From an uncultured Acetobacteraceae bacterium (GTDB taxonomy: Bacteria > Pseudomonadota > Alphaproteobacteria > Acetobacterales > Acetobacteraceae): 48,802 nucleotides of DNA. Below, one piece after another: positions 14,877-25,898 of the stretch (positions are counted from its first letter, which is position 1; each line of letters opens with the position of its first letter). Where the stretch lies: positions 1-48,802 of the forward strand of contig CAIXDS010000004.1 in NCBI GenBank assembly GCA_903918195.1, in the 5' to 3' direction. Made by a program: the position numbers and the translations under genes. The notes under the pieces were generated by a model. That model had not been told where the DNA came from and ran no database searches. It was given only the letters and a program-made list of their open reading frames with translations.

Positions 14877-16597
14877 TTTTTTCGGGGGCTGGCGGGGGGA
14901 CGCTTGGCAGGGACCGCCTTGCTGCGGGATACTTTCAGGCCACGGATATGCCTCAGTGGTGACACGTCGACCACGTGCGCACCGTGTAGTTGCAGGTGCC
15001 GCAGTTCAGTCAGGCTTGACAGCGATGACAGATCGCTCACCGGCGTGCCGCCTAGTCCCAGGCTTTGCAGCGCGGTCAGACTCGACAGCGGCGAGATGTC
15101 ACTCACCTGCGTGTTTCCGAGATCGAGGCTTTGAAGCGCGGTCAGGCCTGAGAGCGGTGACACGTCGGTCACCTGCGTCAACCCAAGCATGAGGGCTTGT
15201 AGCGCGGTCAGCCCCGAAAGTGGCAACACGTCGCTAACCGGCGTGGCCTCGAGGTTCAGGCTTTGCAGCGCGGTCAGGCCTGACAATGGTGAAACGTCGA
15301 TCACCGGCGTGTTCATGAGAAAAAGCACTTGCAGGGCTGTCAGGCTTGACAATGGTGACACATCGCTCACTGGCGTGTTCATGAGGAGAAGAATTTGCAG
15401 CGCGGTCAGACCCGACAGCGATGACACGTCACGCACCGGCGTGTTCGCGAGATTGAGGCTTTGCAGTGCGGTTAGGCTCGAAAGTGGTGATACATCGGTC
15501 ACCCGCGTGCCCACGAGAGCCAAGTCTTGCAGCGCGATCAGGCCTGACAGCAGGTCTGCCCGCGTGAAAGACTCTTCGCCGTTCAGGTCAAGCTTGTGGA
15601 TGAAGGGACACCACGAAGCGGGCGGGGCGCGACCCGCCAGAATCATGGCGCGCACCAGACCCATATCGAAATCCGGCGGCGGCGTTGATCGTTCGGCCAG
15701 ATCGGCCAGCAGGGCCGGATGCCCCCCTTGCATCGGACCGCCGGCGGCCCAGGCCAGCCAGTCTCTCAACGTAGGGTCCGAAGCGGCGAAGGCCGCGATC
15801 GCCTGGGCGTTGTCGCGCAGGAAAGCCGCAGCCGTGTGCAATGTCTCCGGGTGTTCGACGCCGGTGAAGATCAGGGCCAGATCGACAACCAGCCCGACCT
15901 GCTCAAGCCGATGCATCCCATGTCGTCCGAACCCAATGAGGGCGTTCCGGCCGGCTTCCCAACCGCTGGACATAAGCGGCAGCGCTGTCGCGTTCAATTC
16001 GTCGAAGGCGCGGGTCAGGGCATGGACGAGCGGGCGCGCTTTGCCAGTAAGCAGGTCGCGCGCGAGTAGCATCTGGTTGAGCAATGCCGCCGTTGCCGCG
16101 CGCCGTTGCTCGGGCGGTTCGTCGATCTGGTGGAGGGTGGCGGCACGCTGCGCCAGCGCCCGCCCGCGCGCGAAACCGAAGATGAAGGCGGTGTGGTCGT
16201 TCAGCAGCGACCGCAGCAGCGCCAGCGGCCCGGGCTCCAGCGGCTCCGTCATGCCGCCGGCCCCGCGCGGATCGTCGAGTGCGGCGATGAAGGTGGCAAG
16301 GCCGCTGCCGGCCGACCACAGGCTGGCGACATCGAGTTCGGCGAGATCGCGGGCGACGAACACCGCGTAGTCGGCGAATTCCGCGGCCAGCACCGGATGG
16401 GTATTGCCGATCCCGCGCATGGAAGATTGCAGCCGTGCCACCCGCTTCCGCAGTTGCGCGTGCAGCGCGATCTGGGTGGGATCGGTGCGTTCCGCCTCCT
16501 CCGGCAGGCGCGGCTGCAGGTCGAACCCAGCTGCGGTGGGGACGAACAGTGGGCCGGGACCCGGTTCCGGCGCGGGCGGTGGTGGCCGATCCGACAT
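14828..16597 (-). CDS. Leucine-rich repeat protein running antisense into tRNA-Leu
   Basis: This protein has 589 residues from the ATG at 16597. The frame is open to a GTG at 16681, but the extra residues are Arg-rich and look untranslated. Residues 1-40 are Pro-rich, and about 45-345 are an Ala-rich helical region without a recognised family. Residues 349-543 hold about nine 22-residue leucine-rich repeats of the type DVSPLSGLTALQSLNLxxTPVS, the internalin/SDS22-like class. The tail after residue 544 is basic, and its last 16 codons (ending RTPTPTGRGF) are the complement of the tRNA-Leu gene, so the original C-terminus was probably lost or replaced. There is no signal peptide or membrane anchor, so it is cytosolic or exported by another route. 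LRRs imply protein binding. Confidence 0.75.
   Translation of the reverse strand: MSDRPPPPAPEPGPGPLFVPTAAGFDLQPRLPEEAERTDPTQIALHAQLRKRVARLQSSMRGIGNTHPVLAAEFADYAVFVARDLAELDVASLWSAGSGLATFIAALDDPRGAGGMTEPLEPGPLALLRSLLNDHTAFIFGFARGRALAQRAATLHQIDEPPEQRRAATAALLNQMLLARDLLTGKARPLVHALTRAFDELNATALPLMSSGWEAGRNALIGFGRHGMHRLEQVGLVVDLALIFTGVEHPETLHTAAAFLRDNAQAIAAFAASDPTLRDWLAWAAGGPMQGGHPALLADLAERSTPPPDFDMGLVRAMILAGRAPPASWCPFIHKLDLNGEESFTRADLLSGLIALQDLALVGTRVTDVSPLSSLTALQSLNLANTPVRDVSSLSGLTALQILLLMNTPVSDVSPLSSLTALQVLFLMNTPVIDVSPLSGLTALQSLNLEATPVSDVLPLSGLTALQALMLGLTQVTDVSPLSGLTALQSLDLGNTQVSDISPLSSLTALQSLGLGGTPVSDLSSLSSLTELRHLQLHGAHVVDVSPLRHIRGLKVSRSKAVPAKRPPASPRKNARRGTRTPTPTGRGF
14969..15553 (-). repeat. 66-bp tandem repeats coding LRRs
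   Basis: About nine head-to-tail 66-base units encode the 22-residue leucine-rich repeats. Units carrying SPLSGLTALQSLNL or SPLSSLTALQ are very close at the DNA level, which suggests recent internal amplification by recombination. Confidence 0.85.
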
Positions 16598-16924
16598 CAG
16601 GGGCGCCCGGTTACGATCGGGCGCTGCATGGCGGCATGCTGTGCCGGCCGCGGGCACGCTCGACGCCATAGTTAAGGGCACGGACGAGCATCAGCCTCGA
16701 TCTCCCCGATGCGGCTGCGGACGGGACTCAGCGTGGCGAATTCCGGACGGGCTGGCAATGGTCGCGGGCGCGGACGGGGCGGCGGGTGATACCGGCCGCC
16801 GACCGCGATGCAACAAGCGACCACGCACCAGCATCGATAATGTCATCCTCACGGAGTTGTTGCTTGACAGTGCAAGGCCACATGATCGGATGGTCATAAC
16901 TTGGCCAATATAATGGAGGGTTTG

Positions 16925-17170
16925 ATGCGGTTGATAGTGATCGCTTGTTCGATGGTCATGGTCACGCTCGCAGCCTCGGCGCAATCGCTCCCGAGCCTGC
17001 CTCAGCCACCGGCCGCGAACATCCCGCTGCCGGCTGCCCCGGGCGGCGTCCCGGCAAAGGCTGCGGGGACAGCGACGAATCCACTCACCAAGGCCGAGAC
17101 CGAAGTGAAGTGCAAAATCCCGACCAACGCGACAAAGCCGGAGTGTATCGAACTGCTACTGAAGAAATAG
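16925..17170 (+). CDS. Small exported protein of unknown function
   Basis: This protein has 81 residues. I do not recognise a family. The ATG at 16925 follows GGAGGG with suitable spacing. Residues 1-21 form a signal peptide (MRLIVIACSMVMVTLAASAQ, cleavage after ASA). The mature part is Pro/Ala-rich (SLPSLPQPPAANIPLPAAPGG), then has two cysteines in VKCKIPTNATKPECIEL, which could form a disulphide in the periplasm. The next gene (DUF29) starts 36 bases later, so they may be cotranscribed. Upstream is an AT-richer stretch with a possible TTGACA at 16864. Confidence 0.7.
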   Translation: MRLIVIACSMVMVTLAASAQSLPSLPQPPAANIPLPAAPGGVPAKAAGTATNPLTKAETEVKCKIPTNATKPECIELLLKK

Positions 17171-17206
17171 GGTTCGGCGGAAGGCCCTGGGCATTGAGGA
17201 GGTGCC

Positions 17207-17650
17207 ATGACCGACCTGTACGACCGCGATTTCTACCATTGGGCCAACGAACAGGCCGCATTGCTGCGCGCGGGCAGGCTGTCGGCCGCCGATGTCGAGC
17301 ATATCGCGGAGGAACTCGAAACCCTGGGCCGCAGTGAGCGGGACGACCTGACCGACCGGCTCGCGGCACTGCTGGTGGAACTGATCAGGCTGTCGCACCA
17401 CCCGATGTGGCGGGAGAGTGGCTCGGGCAGGAACGCCGTCCGCCTGCGGCGGCGCCAGATCGCCCGGGTGTTGCGGTGGAGCCCGAGTCTCCGCTCCCAG
17501 CTCGAGTCCATCCTCGCCGATGCCTGGGGCGATGCGGTGCTGATCGCGGACCGGGAGACCGGCCCGGTCGAAAGCGACTCCCCGGCCAGATGCCCCTGGA
17601 CAGCCCGGCAAGTGCTGGATGACGGCTTCTGGCCGGACACCGCGCCATGA
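17207..17650 (+). CDS. DUF29 family protein
   Basis: This 147-residue protein belongs to DUF29, a small helical family frequent in cyanobacteria and Acetobacteraceae, function unknown. It has the hallmarks LYDRDFYHWANEQAALLRAGRL at the N-terminus, VEHIAEELETLGRSERDDLTDRLAALLVELIRL in the middle, and RQIARVLRWSPSLRSQL. A GAGGAGGT ribosome binding site precedes the ATG. Toxin-antitoxin-like roles have been speculated for such families, but nothing in this sequence shows it. It is possibly cotranscribed with the small exported protein upstream. Confidence 0.9.
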   Translation: MTDLYDRDFYHWANEQAALLRAGRLSAADVEHIAEELETLGRSERDDLTDRLAALLVELIRLSHHPMWRESGSGRNAVRLRRRQIARVLRWSPSLRSQLESILADAWGDAVLIADRETGPVESDSPARCPWTARQVLDDGFWPDTAP

Positions 17651-17832
17651 GCATGAGCGGCCGTTCCAGCCGCGCCGGCTCGTTGCACGATGCCCAGACC
17701 GTCACGTCGGGGCATCAAATTGAGACTTTCTCATGATTTTAATGCGTTGAGGCGATGCCTTGAGATTGGGCATTGCGAGCAGGACGCTGAATTCATTGGT
17801 TCATTTCAGGATCGGCAGCCGATTTTCCCCAG

Positions 17833-17859
17833 GTTTATCCCCAACAACTGGGGACAAAC
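17833..17859. repeat. Inverted pair of DnaA-box-like 9-mers between convergent genes
   Basis: GTTTATCCCCA (17833-17843) and TGGGGACAAAC (17849-17859) are inverted with one mismatch around ACAAC. They contain TTATCCCCA and, on the other strand, TTGTCCCCA, each near the DnaA consensus TTATNCACA. The position between two converging genes also allows a transcription end structure. Confidence 0.4.
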
Positions 17860-17908
17860 TAGCCAGCACGCGTCATGGAAAAGTCGCATGTGCAGGCGGC
17901 GCACGACC

Positions 17909-18799
17909 TCAGACGACGCCGGGCTGCGCAGACGCCTCCGCCGGGGCCAGACGCGCGGCGGCGTCGGCAACCGCCTTGTCGCCGGGGAAGAAATCGCGGG
18001 CCTGCAGGACCAGCGCCGTCGCCGCCTCGCCGCGGCCGGCCTGCGCCAGGGCCTCGGCGCCGCGCAGGAAACCGACCGAAACCGCGGGATGGTCGGCGCG
18101 CATCGCCTCCCAACGACGGATGGCCTCCTCCAGATCGCCGACATTTTCGGCAAGCTTCGCCGCGGCGTGCCATAGCGGCCAGTGCTTCGTCCGCCGCATG
18201 CCCTCGGCGATCAGGGCGTCCGCCTCGTTGGGGCGGCCCTCCTCAAGGAGCGCGTTGGCCGCCTGCTCGTAGCCATCAGGTCGCTCGGGCCAGCGCCGGC
18301 GCAGACGCCCGTAGCGGCGCGCGGCCTCGGCCCAATCCTTCTGCCGCATCGCCTCCTGCCCCCAGGCGGCCTGGATGTCGGGCTGCCGCGGCATGCGGCG
18401 CAGTGCCTGGCGCAGCAGCGCCGCCGCGTCCTCCGCGCGCCCGGCGCGGTGCAACACATCGATGTGGGCCAGCCAGGCATGCGGCGACCGTGGCGCACGG
18501 GCGACGAACAGCTCGGCACGGCGCAGCGCCTCCGGCCAGTCGCTGCGGTCGGCCGCGTTGCTGACGTGCTGGCGCAACAAGGTCGGGCTGCGCGGATTGC
18601 GGGCAAGCAACGACCCGACATGGCGGTCGGACCAGGCGGCGGCCCGCAGCTCGAACGCGAGATTGTCCTCACGCTCCCGTTCCGCCGTGTGGTCGAGCCG
18701 ACGCATGGTGAAGAAGAGGAACGCCGCCCAGATCAGGGCGGCGGCAAGCGCGACTGCCAGCACCAACACGCGTCCGCTCTCCCGGGGCGTCCTGCCCAT
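17909..18799 (-). CDS. Membrane-anchored tetratricopeptide-repeat protein
   Basis: This protein has 296 residues from the ATG at 18799 (a TTG six codons upstream is possible). An N-terminal transmembrane segment (about 11-32, VLVLAVALAAALIWAAFLFF) anchors it. The remaining part is periplasmic or cytosolic and consists of TPR-like helical pairs: WPEALRRAELFVARAPRSPHAWLAHIDVL, AEDAAALLRQALRRMPRQPDIQAAWG, WAEAARRYGRLRRRWPERPDGYEQAANALL and DLEEAIRRWEAMRADHP. It is a protein-interaction scaffold with unknown partners. It lies 66 bases downstream of the ferritin-like gene on the same strand, so an operon is possible. Confidence 0.8.
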   Translation of the reverse strand: MGRTPRESGRVLVLAVALAAALIWAAFLFFTMRRLDHTAEREREDNLAFELRAAAWSDRHVGSLLARNPRSPTLLRQHVSNAADRSDWPEALRRAELFVARAPRSPHAWLAHIDVLHRAGRAEDAAALLRQALRRMPRQPDIQAAWGQEAMRQKDWAEAARRYGRLRRRWPERPDGYEQAANALLEEGRPNEADALIAEGMRRTKHWPLWHAAAKLAENVGDLEEAIRRWEAMRADHPAVSVGFLRGAEALAQAGRGEAATALVLQARDFFPGDKAVADAAARLAPAEASAQPGVV

Positions 18800-18865
18800 G
18801 CACCGGACATGCCACAACCGGGGGCTTGCGGGCCAGCGGTCATCGCCCGCCGGCAGGCGCCGGTG

Positions 18866-19693
18866 CTACGCCGCGGCGGCGGTGCGACGGGCGAAGCGGC
18901 GCTGGCGGTATTGCACGAAATGCCAGGAAAGCCGCGCCGAGGTGTCGGACAACAGCCCGCGCGGCGGCAGGCCAACCGTCTTGAAGATCATCCCTACGCT
19001 GCGCTCGAGATGGTGGCGGCGATAGAACGCCATCGCCCGGCCCATATAGGCGGCGATGCAGCGCGCGCGGTCATAGGGCAGGCCGGGCGGGTCGTTGGCG
19101 CAGTGCCAGGCGAAGGCCAGTTCGTCGTCCTCGCTCTCGCCGATCCGCCCGACGGCGATGCGCAGGCGGCGTGGCAGGCCGATCTGCTCGCGCGCCAGCC
19201 AGCGCCGCATGTGGTCGTAGAACAGCTTGAAATGGCGGAATTCATCGGCGGCGACCAGCCGGCAGACCTGCTTCAGCACCGGCTCCCCGGTCGCCTCGCC
19301 GAGTGCCGTGTAATAGCTGGAGGTGCCTGTCTCGACCATGCAGCGGGCGATCATTTCCCCGGTGCGGGAGCCCCGCACCGACGCCTCGGCCTCCAGCGGG
19401 ATGCGGTAGCCTTCGCGGAAACGGGCGAAGGCCGCCTTGTAGTCCCAGGACGGATCGGCGAGCGTGGCCCAGCGGCCGAGGGCATCGCCGTGCTGCACCT
19501 CCTCGAGGCTCCAGTTCTCGACGGCGCGGCCGAACTCCGGGTCGTCGCGGAACACGTTGTTCAGGTAGATGGCGTAGTCGGTGCCGTTGCGCTCGACCAT
19601 GGCGGCCGCCTTGACCAGCGGCACGATCGCGGGATCGACCTTGTCGGCCGCGAACCGGTCCCAGTCCACATCCTCGATCCGCCAGTGTTTCAT
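18866..19693 (-). CDS. Ferritin-like di-iron protein, acyl-ACP desaturase-related
   Basis: This 275-residue soluble protein has a full set of carboxylate-bridged di-iron ligands: E34, then E65 and H68 in WSLEEVQHGD, E121 in MVETGTSS, and E151 and H154 in VAADEFRHF. The ENWSLEEVQHGD block resembles EENRHGD of plant-type stearoyl-ACP desaturases, and AADEFRH resembles their AADEKRH. An oxygen-dependent desaturase or hydroxylase is therefore likely, but the protein is shorter than plant desaturases (about 360) and the substrate is unknown. I start at the ATG at 19693, because the 13 residues before it are Ala/Arg-rich. It lies between the ATP synthase terminator and the TPR gene. Confidence 0.75.
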   Translation of the reverse strand: MKHWRIEDVDWDRFAADKVDPAIVPLVKAAAMVERNGTDYAIYLNNVFRDDPEFGRAVENWSLEEVQHGDALGRWATLADPSWDYKAAFARFREGYRIPLEAEASVRGSRTGEMIARCMVETGTSSYYTALGEATGEPVLKQVCRLVAADEFRHFKLFYDHMRRWLAREQIGLPRRLRIAVGRIGESEDDELAFAWHCANDPPGLPYDRARCIAAYMGRAMAFYRRHHLERSVGMIFKTVGLPPRGLLSDTSARLSWHFVQYRQRRFARRTAAAA

Positions 19694-19830
19694 CGTGCTC
19701 GCCCGCGCTGCTGCCGCCGCTCGATGCCGCATTGCGGCATCGGTGCAAGACGTTTGAACCGGATGCGCCGTTTCAAGGCCCTAAGTCAGTCAGCGTGTTC
19801 GTATCACCAGATCATGACGTACGCAAAGAA

Positions 19831-19859
19831 CCACGGCGCCGTGAGTAACGGCGCCGTGG
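19831..19859 (-). terminator. Terminator of the ATP synthase operon
   Basis: A perfect 11-bp stem CCACGGCGCCG/CGGCGCCGTGG with a 7-base loop lies 28 bases after the atpC stop. On the minus strand TTCTTTG follows. This fits an intrinsic terminator for atpHAGDC. Confidence 0.8.
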
Positions 19860-19887
19860 GGTCAAAATCAGGTAAACGCCCGCCCGG

Positions 19888-20295
19888 TCAGGCGGCCTGG
19901 GCGGCTTCCAACATCGCCTGGGCCGATTGAATGCGGGCGATGGCGGCGTCCTCCTCCGGAACGTCGAGCTTGCCGGCGGTGTCATAGGCAGCCTGGGCGG
20001 CGGCCAGCCGACGCTCGGCCTCGCCGCGCGACACCTCGGCAAGCGGGATTGCCTCGTCGGCCAGCAAGGTGACGCGCTGCGGCGTCACCTCGGCAAAACC
20101 GCCGCTGACGAACAGCCGGTCGGTGACGACATCGCCCTGGTACAACCGGACGACGCCGCCGCGCAGCAGCACGACGAAGGGGGCGTGGTCGACAAGCACG
20201 CCCATATCGCCCTCGGCGGCGGGGATCACCACCATGTCCACGGGCTGGGAGAGCAGGAGTTTCTCCGGGCTGACGATCTCCAGGTCGATCGGCAT
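19888..20295 (-). CDS. atpC: ATP synthase epsilon subunit
   Basis: This 135-residue subunit of the F1 central stalk couples rotation to catalysis and inhibits ATP hydrolysis. The N-terminal beta-barrel carries the family blocks LEIVSPEKLL (residues 5-14), AAEGDMGVLVDHAPFVVLL and FVSGGFAEVTPQRVTLLADEA. The C-terminal helical part (90-135) is Ala-rich, as usual in alphaproteobacteria. It is the last gene of the operon, 17 bases after atpD. Length is normal. Confidence 0.96.
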   Translation of the reverse strand: MPIDLEIVSPEKLLLSQPVDMVVIPAAEGDMGVLVDHAPFVVLLRGGVVRLYQGDVVTDRLFVSGGFAEVTPQRVTLLADEAIPLAEVSRGEAERRLAAAQAAYDTAGKLDVPEEDAAIARIQSAQAMLEAAQAA

Positions 20296-20312
20296 GGTCT
20301 GCGTGTCCCGGA

Positions 20313-22644
<2,332 letters not shown>

Positions 22645-22670
22645 GGGTCGGGACTACCTGCCGGTCGCGG

Positions 22671-24203
<1,533 letters not shown>

Positions 24204-24204
24204 C

Positions 24205-24774
24205 TCAGGCGGCTCCCTTCATGGCGTACTGCAGGCGCTGCAGCCGGGACTTCAATGAGGTGTCGTAAAGGCGGGCGCCGACCTTGACGACCAGGCCACC
24301 CAGCAGCGAGGGATCGACCCTCTTGACGATATTGACGCGGCCGTAACCGGCCTCGATCAGACGGGCACGCAATTGCTGTTCCTGCAGTTCGCTCAGCGGA
24401 TGGGCGGTTTCGACCTCCGCCACCACCACGCCGCGCTTCTCGGCCACCAGGGTAGCGAAGGAGGCGATGATGCTGCGCAGGGCGCGGGCGCGGCGGTTGG
24501 CCACCACGACACCGACGAAATCCTGCACGATCTTGCCGAAGCCCTGACGCTGCAGCACCTCGCGCACGGCGCGGCCGGAGGTGTTCACGTCGATAAGCGG
24601 CGAGTCGAGAACGGCGCGCAGATCGTTGACTTCGTCGATCAGCCGGCCAAGCGCTTCCACCTCGTCGATGGTCGCGTCGAGCGCCTTCTGATCCTCGGCA
24701 TGCGCGTAAAGCGCAACGGCGTACCGGCTGGCCAGTCCACCGCCGGTCGCTGTGGTATTTCCTCCAGACGCCAA
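24205..24774 (-). CDS. atpH: ATP synthase delta subunit
   Basis: This 189-residue peripheral-stalk subunit (OSCP) links F1 to F0. Helical N-terminal part: [23 protein letters not shown]. The conserved C-terminal block [23 protein letters not shown] with [34 protein letters not shown] is the PROSITE-type signature region. It is the first gene of the F1 operon. F0 genes are not in this window, which is the usual split arrangement in alphaproteobacteria. The promoter should lie in 24775-24997, but I cannot place it. Confidence 0.97.
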   Translation of the reverse strand: MASGGNTTATGGGLASRYAVALYAHAEDQKALDATIDEVEALGRLIDEVNDLRAVLDSPLIDVNTSGRAVREVLQRQGFGKIVQDFVGVVVANRRARALRSIIASFATLVAEKRGVVVAEVETAHPLSELQEQQLRARLIEAGYGRVNIVKRVDPSLLGGLVVKVGARLYDTSLKSRLQRLQYAMKGAA

Positions 24775-24997
24775 AGCTTCTGTTCCGTCTGCTGGGGCCG
24801 CAGGCGCGACCGGGGATATGCACCGATGCGTCTTCGCACCCGGCGTGACGTGCGTCTAGCATGGGGTTTTCGGGAGCGCAACACATCGGGAGGTGGACCG
24901 GGATGACGCTCGGGGACTCTGACGCCGGCCTTTCTTTTGCGTTTCTTTGCAGTTCTTTGCTGGTGTGTTGCGGGCACGCGCGTGGCACCGTGAGAGC

Positions 24998-25567
24998 ATG
25001 AGGAAACCACGCCCGCCCGGGGCGCCCCCCACCGAGGCCGCGCTGCACGACGCGGCGCTGGCCCATCTGTCGCGTTATGCCGCCAGCCGCGCCGGGCTGA
25101 TCCGCGTGCTCGACCGGCGCTGCGAGCGCTGGGCGCGCGAGGCCGGAACCGAGGAGGCCGCCGCCGCCCTGGCCGCGCTGCGCCAGGCGGTGCGCGACGT
25201 GGTGGCGCGGCTGGCCGCCGCCGGTGCGGTGGACGATGCCGCCTTCGCCGCCAGCCGCGCCCGCAGCCTCGGGCGCGCCGGCCGGTCCCGCCGCGCCATC
25301 GCCGCCCATCTTGCCGCCCGCGGCGTGGCCGGTGACGACGCCCGCGCGGCCTTGCCCGACACCCAGGAGGCCGAGTTGGCGGCAGCCCTGGCGCTGGCCC
25401 GCCGCCGCCGCCTCGGCCCGTTTCGCGACCCGGACGCGGTGGCGGACCCGCGCCGCGAACTGGGCGTGCTGGCCCGCGCCGGCTTTTCGCAGGACATCGC
25501 CCGGCGCGCCCTGGACGCCGACCCGGACACCGCCGAAGCGCTGGTCGCCCGCCTGCGCCGGGGGTGA
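24998..25567 (+). CDS. recX: RecX-family regulatory protein
   Basis: This 189-residue protein of the RecX family, small helical proteins that bind and inhibit RecA filaments, contains family blocks ALAHLSRYAASRAGLIRVLDRR at the N-terminus, VDDAAFAASRARSLGRAGRSRRAIAAHLAARGV in the middle and LARAGFSQDIARRAL in the third repeat. It is strongly Ala/Arg-biased, in line with very high GC. The ATG at 24998 is chosen because residues upstream in frame do not match the family; a GAGAG lies just before. recA is not adjacent. It is divergent from the ATP synthase operon. Confidence 0.85.
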   Translation: MRKPRPPGAPPTEAALHDAALAHLSRYAASRAGLIRVLDRRCERWAREAGTEEAAAALAALRQAVRDVVARLAAAGAVDDAAFAASRARSLGRAGRSRRAIAAHLAARGVAGDDARAALPDTQEAELAAALALARRRRLGPFRDPDAVADPRRELGVLARAGFSQDIARRALDADPDTAEALVARLRRG

Positions 25568-25898
25568 GCCGGCCCCGGATGGCCCGGGTGGGCCTGGCTG
25601 CATGGACGCTGCGATGAGGGGGGCCGGTGCTTGCCGGCGTGGCGGCGGCGCAGACGGCGCCGGCCTCGGGGTTGCCGGGGTTTATGGTGCCACCGGATCG
25701 CACCTGCTGCTGCTTGCGTTCTGCGCCGCAGCTTGGGTGCTGGCGCTCGACCGGTGGTGAGGGTCCGGCGCCACGGCCGGTGGCACCCTATAAATATTAT
25801 CAGCCCTGCCGAATGACCGCACACGACCCAAACCCGTCCTTTGACTATCAATCTGAAAGGGTTCACGGTTTAATCGGAGATCAGGGAGGGAGGCCCCG
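25568..25898 (+). other. Intergenic region, no convincing gene
   Basis: About 330 bases between recX and the sulfatase. A short frame from 25627 begins with a signal-peptide-like LAGVAAAQTAPASG, but it turns into Cys/Arg-rich sequence and overlaps the sulfatase start; it may be a decayed exported-protein gene. The stretch 25790-25880 is AT-richer (TATAAATATTATC at 25790) and is the likely sulfatase promoter region, followed by GGGAGGGAGG as ribosome binding site. Confidence 0.45.

Noticed and set aside
17720..17905. Replication origin at the AT-rich stretch with DnaA-like 9-mers
   Set aside because: Only two imperfect boxes, no cluster of strict DnaA boxes and no origin-linked genes nearby.
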